The notes beneath the pieces are model-generated. The model was not told the origin of the DNA, ran no database searches, and saw only the letters and a program-made list of their open reading frames with translations. The translations under genes were made by a program, and so were the position numbers. A stretch of 64,000 bases of DNA. Origin: Chondrilla cf. caribensis (taxonomy: Eukaryota > Porifera > Demospongiae > Chondrillida > Chondrillidae). The stretch spans positions 3,458,969 through 3,522,968 of the forward strand of contig OZ026558.1 in NCBI GenBank assembly GCA_964020155.1, written 5' to 3'. Shown piece by piece: positions 11,082 through 22,912 of this stretch (the stretch's first letter is position 1; each line of letters begins with the position of its first letter).

Positions 11082-11672
11082 TTGTTACAACAACAACAGT
11101 GACTCCTCCCCTACCCTTACCTAATGGCATTGATCCTACAACCAACCCATCTCCTGATACAAGTAGGTAGGAACCTCCTCACATCTGTGTGAACCTCCTT
11201 ATGTCAATAGCTACTATGGTGCAAGTTACATATATACCATGTCTGCTTTCTTCTGTAGTTACCACCTCATTGTCCACAGGTCTCATTGCTGGTATTGTGG
11301 TAGTCTGTGTTGTTGTCATTTTACTGACATTTCTAGCTGGTTGTGGAGTTGGAGTAATAGTACTAGTTGTTTACCAGAAGAAATCCAAACAGTCAACAAG
11401 TATGTTAAATGTCTACATACTTCTTATACATTTAATATCCTCTTCATTAATTAGTATTGAATAACTTATGCGTTTGTCCAAATCTCCATAGCATGCAATA
11501 GACTATGGTTGTTTATTATCACTTCACTTTACAAAAATGATTAAATATATTATGTATATGCATGCACGTACATGTGCTGGACTGAAGAATTTTTGTATAA
11601 TACGTATGTGCATGTGTGCATGTGCGTCTCTCTCTCACTCTCTGTGTGTATGCACGTGCACGTGCTTGCATG

Positions 11673-11740
<68 letters not shown>

Positions 11741-14700
11741 TGTGTGTGTGTGTTTGTGTGTACATATGTGTAACCATGTAGATTTAGGCCTATGTAGAGT
11801 ATAGGACTCTGTTACGTAACGATGTTGTCACATGCCATGTATAATTATTACATATATTAATTAGCTAGCAGGCGCAATGCCATTCATCTTTTGTTTTTGA
11901 GTTAGTGTACCACGTGGCGAGTTGGCCAGTGAGAGAAGTAATAATCAGTGATAGTGTTTTTACGATTTCATTGCCCGAAGCGGCAGATTTCGAGGAGTTG
12001 ACGAGCCGAGCGTTTACATTTGGGGGCCAGTCCGGGACTACACCGCGACCATGTCAACGACGGAGGCTCTAAGGATCCAGGTGGACGAGCTGCGTCTGCG
12101 GAACCAGGAACTCGAAATTCAAGTCAGAAGACTTCGGGAGGAGCGAGCGGATGAGGCAGCCCTTCTTGATATAGAAGAGGAACGGGACACGTGCTGATGG
12201 GAGCTGGAAAGCAAGAACGAGGAGAACGACCGACTGAAGGCACTTTACGAGCAACTACTGAGAGATACGCAGAGTAGCCAGGAGGGTAGGATACGAGAGC
12301 GAGAGGAGAAAGAGGCGGTTTCACGACGATTAGAAAAGAGGTGCCGCGACCTGGAAGAAACGCTGAAACAAACAGAAGAGAAGGCCGAACTTGAGTGGTA
12401 TTGAGCCATTGAAGAGGAAAAAGCTAAATGGGAACGTTGCGAGGCTCGGTTACACCAGCAGCTAACCCTTTTGGAGGAGCAACCGAATTCGAATCCAGCA
12501 GGTCACCAATCGCGTGTCGACTCGACAGACCCCACATCAGTTCCGTCCGACGAGGTACAGCCTTCGTTATCAGGACCATTGTCACAGCCAATCCCTAGCA
12601 GCACTCCTAGGTGAGAGGTGATGTCAGTACCTACCATGCTGGTGGCTTCCAATAAAGAGCCTGTAACTGTGTCGTCAGGCCCTGTGCCTACTGTACCTGT
12701 GTGTGTGTCATCCAGGGTACCGTCTAGTGTGCCTGTATCTATGTTGTCTGGCCTCACACCAAGTGTGCCTGCACCATTACCTCCCTCCTCTGAGATTCTA
12801 GCATTGGTGCCACCAAGCCTGCCACAGCCAACCAGCCTACCAGCGGACTCTGTAGCTAATATGATGATGCCAGGCACCTTGTTGGCCCAACAGCTTCCCC
12901 CATTGAATCCATTCACTGGAGACGAGGATAGTGGTAACGGTGAAGTGATTGAAGAATGGTTGGAACGATTTGAGCTTGTTGCCGCAGTTGGACAGTGGGA
13001 CTAGCCGGCGAAACTAGCAAACTTGGTAACCCGTTTAAATGGACCTGCCTTTGCCTTTTTCCATTCATGCAGCGCCGACAAATGCAGTACTTACACTACT
13101 TTGGTAGCCGAGCTCAAGAAACGCTCTACTCCTGTATACATTGGTGCCTTGCAGACGAGCTTGTTCCATGATCGTAAGCAAAGTGATGCGGAAAGTGTGG
13201 ACACGTATGCCCAAGATTTGAGAAGGCTGTTCCATAAGGCTTATCCCTGTTCACAGCGTGGTGGACAGGAGGCAGAACAGATCGCCCAGACAGTGTTGAC
13301 CAGCCAGTTTGTGGCTGGCCTGCGTACCAGTATAAAGGCCAAGTTAGCCGGCAGCGAGGGGAGTTTTGACGAATTGTTGGCAAAGGCCCATTTTGAGGAA
13401 GCAAAATCACAGGAGCTATGGGTCACTCATTTGAAGCAGAATAACCAGTCGAAGCCAGCAAATACAGGACAGCGTCCAGCTACCCACCTTCAAACAACTG
13501 TGCGTTACACCACCCATGGACAGACTACACGACGAGAGCAACAAGTTAGGTCGGGTGGAGCTCGTTCAAATCCTTGGAAGTGTTTCAATTGTGGCTCCAC
13601 GGCCCACTTGGCAAACCAATGCCCTCATCGGGATAAGTCGGGATCTGTAGAAGCCCCAGGAAGGGAACGCAGTCAAACGCGTGGGAGTCAAGTCGCTCAC
13701 ATCTCAGGAGATCGAGCAACCATCACACTTGTAGAGACGCCCAAAGAGACGGCAGCAGAGCTCCGACAAAAGCTGAAGGAAGCCAAGGTGAGGGAAACCA
13801 TTAGTGATGTTTGTGTTACACTGCACGGTCTGGAGACAGGCACCAACTCTGAGGGTGTCAAGTTGGGGCCGATCCCTAAAGCACAGATTATCCTCGAGGG
13901 AGAGGCTATGACAGCGTTGCTAGATACTGGATCGCCAGTTACCATTGTATCTCTAGAACATTTGTTGCACATTCTTGCCCGTACCCGTCCGCCGGGAACC
14001 ACACCAGAACAGTGGCGAGCCATGGTGGAAAATCGTCAAAAACCAACCAGCCTCAGCCTTCGAAATTATGGTGGGGATGAACTGAATATCGTTCACCAGA
14101 TTTCTGTCAGCCTGACACATGGGGAGCATTAGGACTTAGGATTAGGACATGCACTACCAGAGGATTCGGCAAAGCCCATCGAGTACCGTTAACTCCTATC
14201 CCAGTGGCCGGACCTTTTGACCGCGTTGGTGTAGACGTAATTCAGTTTCCAAGGTCTCGGTCTAGAAAAAATTATGCCATCGTGTTCGTCGACTACTTGA
14301 CCAAATGGCCGGAAGTCTTTGCAACTAAAGACCAGACCGCTTTGACAATAGCCAAGTTGTTTGTACAGCAGATTGTAAGTCGACATGGTGTACCCACCCA
14401 GTTACTCTCAGACAGGGGACCCGCCTTCCTATCTCATCTGCTGACAGAAATTTGCTCTCTGCTAGGCGTGAAGAAGGTCAATACCAAGGCCTATCATCCT
14501 CAAACAGACGGATTAGTAGAGCGATTCAACAGAACCCTGACAGCTATGCTCTCTAAGAAAGTGGACGCCAGTGGAGAAGACTGGGATGAACACCTTCCTT
14601 TTGTTTTATTTGCTTATAGAGCTAGCTTACAGGAGTCCACCCAAGAATCTCCTTTCTACCTGCTATATGGGCGGGACCCAAAACTCCCCTCTGCTTTGTG

Positions 14701-15723
14701 CCTGGAGCATGAACCAACTCGTCAGGACATGGATTTATGTGCTTCCAGTGCTGAGATGACACAACGACTTCAAAAGGCTTGGGATTTAGCACAAGCATCA
14801 GTCAAGGATGCTCAACAGAAACAGAAGTTCTTCTATGATAGTAACACTAAACCTCCTCACTATTGTGTGGGACAACGTGTGTTTGTCTACATGCCCAGAG
14901 CTAGACAGGGAAAGGCATACAAGTTTGCTAGGCCGTTTCAGGGTTTGTGAGACTGGAGTATCAGTACGACCAGTGGACAAGCCTGACGGGGATTCAATCA
15001 GAGTGGCTTTTAACCGACTGAGATCTTGCCCCGAAAGCATTTCCAATACATTCTGGCCACCCAAGACTACAACTGAAACCAGACCTCTTCTGGATACAGA
15101 TGCAGAGAACATCCTTCCTAGCAACAGTGTGTGGGAGGGACAGCTCCGGAAGAAGGCCTCCTAGTTGGTGGAGGACGCCAACCACAAGAGCGGGGAATTG
15201 TAACCATGTAGATTTAGGCCTATGCAGAGTATAGGACTCTGTTACGTAACAATGTTGTCACATGCCATGTATTACGGATATTAATTAGCTAGCAGGCGCA
15301 ATGCCATTCATCTTTTGTTTTTGAGTTAGTGTACCACGTGGCGAGTTGGCCAGTGAGAGAAGTAATAATCAGTGATAGCGTTTTTACGATTTCGTTGCCC
15401 AAAGCGGCAGATTTTGAGGAGTTGACGAGCCGAGCGTTACATATGTGTACGAGTGTGGTGATGTATAAGTGTATATTGCAGGTGTGTTTGTGTATTGAGT
15501 GCATACATGGATGCACTGTTCAATTTATATTGCTGGTTCTGTATGTTAACTCACTGCAGGTCCTGGGCCCACTGAAGGTACATACTATGACGAATATGAG
15601 AATGAATACTCCATTCCATGCTATGTTCATGAAGGTAAAAGTGTTCCCATGACGACCAATCCCAGTTACAGACAGGTTCCACTGACCAGAGACCACAGCA
15701 AATCTCAAAACACAAATGTGTGA
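11082..15723 (+). CDS. Receptor-like gene 1: stalk, TM and cytoplasmic tail exons (ectodomain missing)
   Basis: Three phase-1 exons are clear: 11082-11162 (81 bases, Thr/Pro-rich stalk), 11259-11399 (141 bases, transmembrane) and 15560-15723 (tail with stop). Acceptors (TTTCCAG, TTCTGTAG, CTGCAG) and donors (GTAGGT, GTATGT) are canonical. The TM segment STGLIAGIVVVCVVVILL... has GxxxG-type spacing and no charge, and ends in QKKSK. The tail has YDEYENEYSIP and SVPMTTNPSYRQV, tyrosine motifs shared with the gene at 41-45 kb. A Ty3/Gypsy element of 3.7 kb sits in the last intron. No signal peptide, Ig exon or intact FN3 exon is found upstream; only the chimeric PHD/FN3 scrap at 10790-10965. It is thus a truncated or dying gene, or its 5' exons lie unrecognised in 9978-11081. 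Confidence 0.6.
11677..11758. repeat. (GT)n microsatellite
   Basis: A GT run of about 40 units with one GAG interruption lies just before the 5' LTR of the retrotransposon, inside the last intron of receptor-like gene 1. Frames in it code for Val-Cys or Thr-His only. Confidence 0.9.
11769..12018 (+). repeat. 5' LTR
   Basis: 250 bases, TGTAAC...GTTTACA, matching the 3' LTR with a handful of substitutions and a longer AT patch at about 11840-11862. The primer-binding site TGGGGGCCAGTCCGGGA follows after two bases; I do not assign the tRNA. Confidence 0.9.
12051..14132 (+). pseudogene. Retrotransposon gag-protease, disrupted by stop codons
   Basis: One frame runs from the ATG at 12051 to the stop at 14130-14132, broken by TGA at 12195, 12402 and 12612 and TAG at 13002. 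At least two of these look like C-to-T or G-to-A changes (CGA to TGA, TGG to TAG). The N-terminal part is charged and heptad-like (coiled coil). The middle has the retroviral-type gag region, with PFTGDED and EEWLERFE. A CCHC zinc knuckle follows (Cys codons 13581, 13590 and 13620, His 13605). A protease active site LLDTGSP has its Asp codon at 13923. The coding then stops where reverse transcriptase would begin. Confidence 0.85.
14150..15164 (+). pseudogene. Retrotransposon integrase with C-terminal frameshift
   Basis: The frame carries an integrase catalytic core with a complete D,D-35-E triad: Asp 14234 (GVDVIQF), Asp 14411 (SDRGPAF) and Glu 14519 (LVERFNR), and then YHPQTDG and a C-terminal domain. 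At about 14943, after ARPFQG, the frame hits a stop, and homologous coding resumes in another frame (VRPVDKPDGDSIRVAFNRL) to 15164. The HHCC zinc-binding domain expected before the core is mostly lost with the upstream deletion. No functional protein is expected. Confidence 0.85.
15199..15441 (+). repeat. 3' LTR
   Basis: 243 bases, TGTAAC...GTTACA, preceded by a CACAAGAGCGGGGAA polypurine tract and followed by the TATG target duplication. Confidence 0.9.
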
Positions 15724-16958
15724 CTATCGATTGCAATTTTACAAGTCTGTTTAATGAGGTATTGTGAATTATGGACCAGTTGCATGCAAAGATAGTGACT
15801 ATTTAAATGACGAATTTTTTCAATTCACGTTTCTGAGGTAATGTGTAGACAGTGCCTGGTTTAAGGAAAATCACGTAATGCCTTCATGAACAGTTCAAAA
15901 TGGCGCTAGTTTTCGTACCCCACCTCGAAGCGTATACTGACATAAGCACAGTCAAATTACGGAAGCACATCAGGCATATCTGTTCCGGCCGGTGAGGATG
16001 CTCTTGAGCGATCTCGAGTTGATCGGCTATGGGAATAATAGACCCGCCATTTGAACAGGTGAGAATTATACGCCTTCAGAACGCGTACCGCTATGAAGAT
16101 TCTTAACGTATGTGTTCGCCTATGACTCTCTCAATTTATCATTCTTTCTGTAGTTTTCCACCTTTCTAAAGGTGTATATTATATAAGTAATGTGTATCCT
16201 GATTAGCCCCTTGGCGACCGTTTGGTAGTCAGGCTGTACTAAACCTGATGGATAATCCTATATCATTCAAAAGTACCTAACTACGTATCACAAGGCATAC
16301 ACCAGCACCATTGTGAATCTAAATGTGTGTGTGTGTGTACGTATGTGTGTGTGTGTGTGTGTGTGTGTGTTACATATGTGTGTCTGTGTGTATTTGTGTA
16401 CGTACGTATGTGTAGTGTCCCTGTGCATGTGTGTACATGTGTGCATGCTTAAACGTTTTTATATAATATATATTCCTGTATATGCATTGACATTGTGTAT
16501 GTACATGTGTTGTGATAGGCAGTTCTTGTATTTATGAGGATCTAGCCTTGTGTATCATTTATACTTTAGTATTATTATCATCTTCGTGTTGAGGTTATTA
16601 TCAACCATGCTAGAACATACTGGTATCTTTGATGTATGTCATCATCATGTGATAATCTAATTTACCTCATACTCATGACCCGTGACCTGATCCGTGATAG
16701 AGATTGGGAAAAGATAAGGAGTAAACAGGTTTGTCATCATAACAATACAAAGGTTGACATAAATGGACACCGACAGTCAACTCATTGCATGTAGAAACTA
16801 TAAGGCATGCTAAAATGCAGTACATGTTGCTATTGAACATACCAATAGCTATCACCAATTCTGATCTCTCGATCATTTGTAGAGTTGATGTAGTCTTCTT
16901 CCGAACCCACTTTTGTGCCACCAGGCCTTGATATATGCATGTGTGTGTGTGTGTGTGC

Positions 16959-17042
<84 letters not shown>

Positions 17043-17880
17043 CGCGTGTGTGTGTGTAGTGTGTATATCTCTTTGTTCACATGTGAGTCTCTTTATATAT
17101 GCATGTCTGTATGTCCTGTAATACATGCATGCAAGATAATTTAGTTGAATTGTATAGTGGCAGTTGCCACATAAATATTTGATCTAGAATAATGTGCTTT
17201 CATTTCCTTGTAACCATTAAGTGGAAGTGGCAATGGAGCCAAAAAGATACGACCAATTATAGCACAATATCAGCTTTGTACTCCAGCCTGCACTTACATT
17301 AATTTTACTCCACGAAGTTCATGTTCTGTGTTTGTAGTTGTTTGTATTTCTGGTGCATTGTATGAAATTAATGTATTTTGTGTAATGTAGTACGTATGTA
17401 ATGTATATAGTACAATGACATTGTAAAATGTAATGTATCTATGGTAACAGCACATTTGTGTGTGTATGCCAGCTTAGACAAGCCCCTTCAGACTTTGTCT
17501 GTCTGAACTGGTATTAAATATTCTTGTTGCAATTGCCCAAATGGTAAGGAATCAACAGAATTGACAACATAGGATATTTCCATGTAGTTGTGTTGATACT
17601 AGAAGTTGTATAATATACATGATTTTGTTCACGCCAACAATCATGATTGCAGAGTGCAATGGAGTAGCATACCTTCAACACAGTATTGAAGGATTCAGTC
17701 TGATGTATACATTTATTCATAATGCAGCTATATGTGCTGACTATCTGTATACATGGCCATTACAAAAGCCAATAACAAGAGCATAAGTTGTAAGCACACA
17801 GCACAATGATGAGGCTCACAAACATTATTGTGGGCAGTGGGCATGAACTGTATTTACAGATATGTCTATAATTATAATGA
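15724..17880. other. Intergenic with microsatellites, no gene
   Basis: The stretch holds GT-rich microsatellites at about 16325-16370 and 16940-17060 and a copy of the 210-300 repeat at 17055-17150. A segment at 15985-16065 resembles 45990-46070 downstream of the receptor gene at 41-45 kb, consistent with duplicated receptor 3' flanks. I found no domain-bearing frame. Confidence 0.6.
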
Positions 17881-18034
17881 TTGGTAAACCGCATACTATA
17901 CTAGTCTAAGCCTGACAAATTGTATCACTGGATTTACGCCGAACCAGCTGAAAATAGACCGAAGTCTCTATCAGCTGGGGGACCGAAGTCCGATTTTGAT
18001 GGCAACCAGTGATTACCTCCCAGTCATCCAAATC

Positions 18035-18145
18035 CTCAAAAAAGGTTTAAGCCTGTTAGGAAAAATAGCTGGTAGAAGCCATATTGGTCCTTGGTCATTT
18101 ACTCACGATTTTATTCATGCTTTAGTAGTCAGTTTTACTAAGAAA
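18035..18145 (+). pseudogene. Relic 5' flank of an EF-hand copy
   Basis: The order GGTTTAAGCCTGTT, then GGTCCTTGGTCATTTACTCAC, then GATTTTATTCATGCTTTAGTAGTCAG and TTTTACTAAG mirrors the shared leader of the EF-hand copies (for example 35274-35365) with many substitutions. No coding remains follow. It seems to be an old, decayed member of the array. Confidence 0.5.
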
Positions 18146-18197
18146 ATTCCGTTCCTGTTAGGAAGAAGAGCAAATTCTGCACGTGAGTAGACTAATT

Positions 18198-18480
18198 TTG
18201 GGAGAAACTACTGCACAGGGCACCACCAAACTCTCAGGGATGTGGAGTACGTTCCAGGAAGTGTCCTCCATGGATTAACATCGGTCCATGCAGAGAACCT
18301 TCCACATCCGGTTTTTCCTTTGCGGCTGATGGCCATTTTAATTATCATCCTGGTGACTTCCGGCTATCAGGCGATTCGATTGGCTGTCGTCCAACAATCT
18401 AATTTTAAACTCACCGTCATTATATACGTATATAGCAACTACCCTCTGTTGCCACCAGCAAAGATGCTTCAAAAGTGGCT
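18198..18480 (+). repeat. Dispersed repeat, second copy at 57957-58230
   Basis: Two copies in the same orientation start at an AAACTACTGCACAGGGCACC block and end at a TTGCCACCAG block, with about 80-85% identity by eye. No coding frame, TIR or poly(A) tail is visible. It is probably a transposon fragment of unknown class. A GTGAGCCCG...CGGGCTCAC hairpin follows the first copy at 18519-18542. Confidence 0.6.
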
Positions 18481-18540
18481 GGGCCCGACTCGATTGCGCA
18501 CGCCTCGCCGTAGCAGGTGAGCCCGCCAAAGACGGGCTCA

Positions 18541-19431
18541 CTTGCTAGAATAATAATAATTATACTTAATTTCATACTCCACCAGTTAACATAACGTTTT
18601 GTACTGGGGTGTAGGAGCCATTTGAGCAGGTATTTTTGACTTTCTAACATGATGAGAATATCATGATTGATATGAAGCTGAACCTGTCCCTCACTGTATA
18701 ACTGCAGCATTTGTGTTTCATCTGTCCTCTCTGTATACTGATTAAATGAAAAGAGGTGTCTCCACACCAAGACTTTGATGTACGTATTTGGGAACATCAT
18801 CCTGACCCACGTTTATTGATATTCTGAACAAAATTAATTGCTTCAATGGACACATGTTTGCACATCTATGAATGTACATCAATAGAGTAACATGCTAATC
18901 TTCCAAGACTGCATATGTAGTTATAGCTTTGGGTAGTACATGTGTGCAGAATATGAATTGCCCAATGAATGCATGGTGTAACCGAGCTGTACCTGTGGTC
19001 ATACATGCGTGCATACATAGATGCCTGGTGTACCAGTTTGTACAGAACACAACTGAAGGGTACAACTCACCATGCATGTTTGTTACTGAGGTCTTAACAT
19101 GTGTCACCAAATTCTCTGTTATTACTTCCACTCTCAATATACCAACATACATAAACACACACACACACATGCATATACAAGGGGTGGTGAACCTTTGCAT
19201 AATCTGAAAAGTTGAATCTTTGCATTATGATGACAAACATGTTTACTCCTTATTTTTTCCTAATCACTTGTCATAGATCATCGGTCATGCATGTCAAGGA
19301 TCACGCATATTATGAGGTGAATTAGATTATCACAATGTCATGAGAATGCCGGGGCTGTCTGTATTTAATGTATACTGATGAGCCCCAGGTTGAAACACTG
19401 TAACTGTGTGTGCATAATATTAATTGTATTA
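18541..19431. repeat. Dispersed repeats related to EF-hand flanks
   Basis: Minus-orientation copies of the 34170-34360 type repeat lie at about 18560-18760. A reverse copy of the 36780-36960 type flank lies at 18880-19090. No gene is supported. Confidence 0.55.
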
Positions 19432-20513
19432 CATATGTCAAGTGGATATAATGATTGTGTATATTATGTGTAAAAATAATATATTTACACTGTACTATAG
19501 AAGCCTAGAAGGCCAAAACACTTTAATATAGATTGTTAAAATGTCTACTGCTACACAAGTGTGTGTAATGTTTAAATTCCATCCTATATACTTCAGATTA
19601 ATTATTGTTGTGTGTCTCTCTTTGTGTGTGTGCATGTGTGAAGGTGTGTGTGCATGTGTTTATGTGTGTGTGTGTGCGTGTTTAGTGTGTATATATGTCT
19701 TTGTTCACATGTGAGTCTCTTTATGCATGTCTGCATGTCCTATAATACATGCATGCAAGATAATTTAGTTTAGTTGCAAGTACAGGGGCAGTTCAAAGTT
19801 GCAATTGATCCAAACAAATACAACCAATTATATATAGCACAATGTCAGCTATGTTCACAAGCCTGCACTTGTGCACTAGGCATGGGATGGGGACAAAATT
19901 AATGCTACAATAGTCAGGGTAGTGATAAGAGGGACTGGCTGATTAAGCAATAAGATGCTCTAATAATGAAAATGTTTATCAGATCATTAAATAATTTGAT
20001 CGACTTTGATCAGTTCTTTTATACATAATATTATAGGATAATATTGCCTCCTACCATAACACCATATGTAGGAAGACACTAAGAATTCAAGTGTGGTGAA
20101 CAGCAGCCCTAGAAATTTGTATTTTTTTAATTGGATTACATTGTTTACCTGAATTCCTTGCTCAGAAGCACTCAGTGCACTTGTATGATCACGATAATGC
20201 TCTCACGGAGACAAACAGTACTCACACACTTTGCCATAATATAGCACAGTATTTCACAATGTATAGCCGATACACAGCATATTTTATTCACCAAAGTGGT
20301 GGTTTATTTCAGGGTGGGTGAGGGTTTCGGGTGATTTGTTTCAAAATGCACGTTTTGCACATCTATGCATGTATACATCAATAGAGTAACATGCTAATCT
20401 TCTAGACTGTGTATGTAGTTATAGTTTGGGGGGATGCGTGCTTGCAGAAAATGGATTGCCCAATAAATGCATGGTGTAACTGAACTGTACATGTCATACA
20501 GTATATCACAGTC
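19432..20513. repeat. Direct duplication of 1-1036
   Basis: Colinear with the first kilobase of the window, with small indels such as an extra CTACTGCTACAC-type insertion near 19540. No gene is supported. Confidence 0.85.
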
Positions 20514-20701
20514 ATACAAGCATGCATACGTAGACCCCCAGTGTACCTGTTTGTACAGAACATAACTGAAGGGTACAACTCACCATGCACGTTTGTTACT
20601 GAGGTCTACGTGTGTCACCAAATTCTCTGTTATTACTTCTAATATGCATATGTTTATTTTCATCTGAATATGCCAACACACATAGACATGCATACACATG
20701 C

Positions 20702-20764
20702 AAACACACACACACACACGTACACACACACATACGTACACACACGCACACACACACACACACA

Positions 20765-20820
<56 letters not shown>
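20702..20820. repeat. (CA)n microsatellite
   Basis: A long CA run with GT/TACGT interruptions in its first half. Overlapping frames on both strands are repeat translations. Confidence 0.95.
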
Positions 20821-20822
<2 letters not shown>

Positions 20823-20847
20823 TTAGATGTACTGTGTAGTACACATA

Positions 20848-21115
20848 CCACCATTATGAAAGCTGTGTTTACCTATGATAATCTCGATTTGTTAATCTTT
20901 CTGTAGAGGTATATCACGAAACGCCTTCTTCAACTTATACTATTCTAATACCATATAGAGGGAAAATTTTACAGGATGAAAGACGCGTAGATAGCTCCAA
21001 AAATGAAAATTCATTGGTGAAATATTCTCGGATGCTGGCCACAGTCACGTTATAGAACAATGAGAATGCCTAATTTGCTGATTTTATTGTCACAGATGTA
21101 AGGTCAACTGCGAAA
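20848..21115. repeat. Duplication of 4302-4577
   Basis: Colinear with 4302-4577, beginning at an ACCATTATGAAAGCTGTG-type block and ending at GGTCAACTGCGAAAT. It leads straight into an orphan EF-hand 3' end. Confidence 0.8.
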
Positions 21116-21126
21116 TCCAAAATTTT

Positions 21127-21421
21127 GCGATAGATTTGAATGAAATAAGAGACTTCATAAATACATACTGTATGTGTGATTGACTTGCTATAAATACAGT
21201 ATAAAACTGAACTTAAGTGTTGCTCTGTAGTCTCCTTTTTTAGTATTGAATGATGTTTAGATATTCAGTTCAAGTGTAGTTAATGACCTTGCATGTGGAT
21301 TGTCAATGGGTTTGTTTGTCAATAGCATGGTAATTGCGTTATTGCCCCAACCATCTTCGAGTCTTAAATGTAGCTCAGACAGCTTAAGATCTCCCAATCT
21401 TGTGTACTGTAGCAGTTGCAC
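21127..21421 (+). pseudogene. Orphan 3' end of an EF-hand copy
   Basis: It starts with the last codons of an EF-hand gene (GCGATAGATTTGAATGA, ending ...RFE stop) and then the 3' flank up to the AGCAGTTGCAC block. All upstream coding sequence is missing. It stops abruptly at a transposon terminus (21422). Confidence 0.75.
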
Positions 21422-21495
21422 AGGTGTGAACTAATCACTACCTTCCCTTTTCCACCCCTCGGCACCTATTAGGGACGGTCTAGCTAGCTAGACTA
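21422..21495. mobile_element. Reverse-oriented hairpin TIR terminus
   Basis: The complement of the element end seen at 3804-3895, with the AGGTGTGAACTAATCACTAC part and the GGGACGGTCTAGCTAGCTAGAC tip. It sits precisely at the boundary between an orphan EF-hand 3' end and the upstream region of copy D. The DNA from here to 22331 mirrors 3155-3870 upstream of copy A. Confidence 0.55.
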
Positions 21496-21975
21496 CATGT
21501 TCAGAAGGGATGAAAATGTAAGTTTTAAAAAGGTTAAAGCTGCCTGTAAATTTGCATTGGACCATTTCAGTGGGATTAAAATGGAATTTAAATTATGGCG
21601 CACTTGATAAGAAAGCAAGTGCGAGGTTATGATACAATATAATATTATTATTGCGGTGTTCACAAAAATGGAATAATTTCAACTCTATACCAGCTGTTTA
21701 GGTATAAGCGACTTAAGATATCAAAACCATCGCAAAGTGCTAGCGCAGAGGGGATTTCGAACCAAAGCGCACTGCTCATTTATCAGACACAGTTGGAGTC
21801 ATTTCCCTTTGAAGTGAAATTTCCGAAATTACCCTATTTCCGAAATTAACTTAATCTACCTTATCCCTGTCGGTACAGTGCAAATTCACAGATGTGGTGA
21901 CTCTGGAACGACAATCGAACTTGAAGTGCAGTTGTCTCCATAGAAACGCATAAATTAACTGCACACCGTCTGATA

Positions 21976-22140
21976 CAGCCGATTTCAGAATGGTTGTCCA
22001 AATGGCAAATGGCGTGACGTCATAGTGCTACATAAATTACCTAACGTCTATGATATGTAACATAAGCCACCATCTTATTGCTAATGTATACGTCACGCCA
22101 TTTGCATTTGCGATTTGGACAACCGTACTGAAATCGGCTG
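21976..22140. mobile_element. MITE, 165 bp, TIRs and TA target duplication
   Basis: Terminal inverted repeats of about 50 bases start with CAGCCGATTTCAG and end with CTGAAATCGGCTG, with GGTTGTCCAAAT and GGCGTGACGT inside. TA flanks both sides (21974-21975 and 22141-22142). The same upstream region of copies A (3325-3350), E (27500-27525) and F (29018-29035) reads straight through CTGATACCCAGA without it, so the empty sites are present in this window. A 2-base TA duplication points to the Tc1/mariner superfamily. The element is non-coding. Confidence 0.9.
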
Positions 22141-22142
22141 TA

Positions 22143-22200
22143 CCCAGAGCGTGTATTCGGTAAACCACAGACTAGAACAAGTTTAAACCTATTCGAAGAG
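22143..22200 (+). promoter_or_regulatory. Conserved upstream block of EF-hand copy D
   Basis: The GTTTAAAC-containing block shared by six copies, here directly downstream of the MITE insertion. Confidence 0.45.
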
Positions 22201-22331
22201 CTTAATTAAATAGAAGGGATCGTTCCTTGGCCGTTTACTCGCAATTTCATTCCTGCTTTGGCAATCAGCGGTACCTGTTTTACTGAGCGAACCCCGTGAC
22301 TAATTACTCTCTTTGACTGACGAATTCGAAG

Positions 22332-22912
22332 ATAGCAACTGTCCATGCAAGACTATCTGAAGAACGCCAAGTGGGTCAAACGTGTCGACGAATCTTTCAC
22401 TACTCTCGACGTGAACAAGAACGGCAACCTTTCAAGAGAAGACTGGCTGATTTCTGTTGACAAACTTGCAAAAGTCGCTACCGACCGCCCGGCTGAAATT
22501 GCTAAACTGCGAGCAGTTACTTTGGAATTCACGGACGCAATAGGACTGACCCAAGGAGTACAGGCCGATAAGAAGAAATTTCGAGAGCTCGCCGCAGCAA
22601 TGTCATTGGCTGAGATCGGTAGAAGGGACAAGGGAGAAATGACTATGGCAGAAAAGGTCAATAATGCATAATAATTATTATTTTGACGTCCTGGACAAAA
22701 AACATGACGGGTATGTGACTTGGGACGAGTATAAAATTGTGATGGAAGTTGGAGGTTATGATGAAGAAGCGGGCAGGGTGACCTTCAACTTGCTTGATAA
22801 AGACAAGTCTGGAAAAATCGATCGGAAAGAATTCACAGACGCTGATATCAAGTTTTGGTTCACTTTGGATGACGCCGAAACTCGAGGAATGTATGGGGCT
22901 AAATTTGAATGA
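22332..22912 (+). pseudogene. EF-hand SCP-like pseudogene (copy D)
   Basis: The ancestral ATG has become ATA (22332), and a 4-base insertion in the fourth codon creates a new ATG at 22345 that happens to restore the frame. From there loop 1 and the middle of the protein are normal up to the VNNA motif. A 10-base AT-rich insertion near 22672-22681 then brings TAA TAA. After it the second half (loops 3 and 4, C-terminus) is intact to the TGA at 22910-22912. The total of 581 bases equals 567 plus 4 plus 10. A product truncated to 108 residues with one working EF loop is possible but unlikely to function. Confidence 0.85.

Larger units (their letters stand above)
11769..15441 (+). mobile_element. 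Internally deleted Ty3/Gypsy LTR retrotransposon
   Basis: Two LTRs (11769-12018 and 15199-15441) begin TGTAAC and end GTTACA. TATG flanks both sides (11765-11768 and 15442-15445), a 4-base target duplication. A TGG primer-binding site starts at 12021, and a purine-rich tract precedes the 3' LTR. The interior encodes gag with a zinc knuckle, an aspartic protease and an integrase, but reverse transcriptase and RNase H are gone: coding passes from just after the protease to just before the integrase core near 14130-14170. With at least four in-frame stops in gag it cannot move by itself. The LTRs differ at roughly 8-10 sites plus small indels, so the insertion is not recent. It lies in sense orientation in the last intron of receptor-like gene 1. 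Confidence 0.9.

Noticed and set aside
18485..18545. Possible tRNA-like or terminator hairpin (GTGAGCCCG...CGGGCTCAC)
   Set aside because: No cloverleaf, A box or B box could be fitted, and rho-independent terminators are not expected in this genome.
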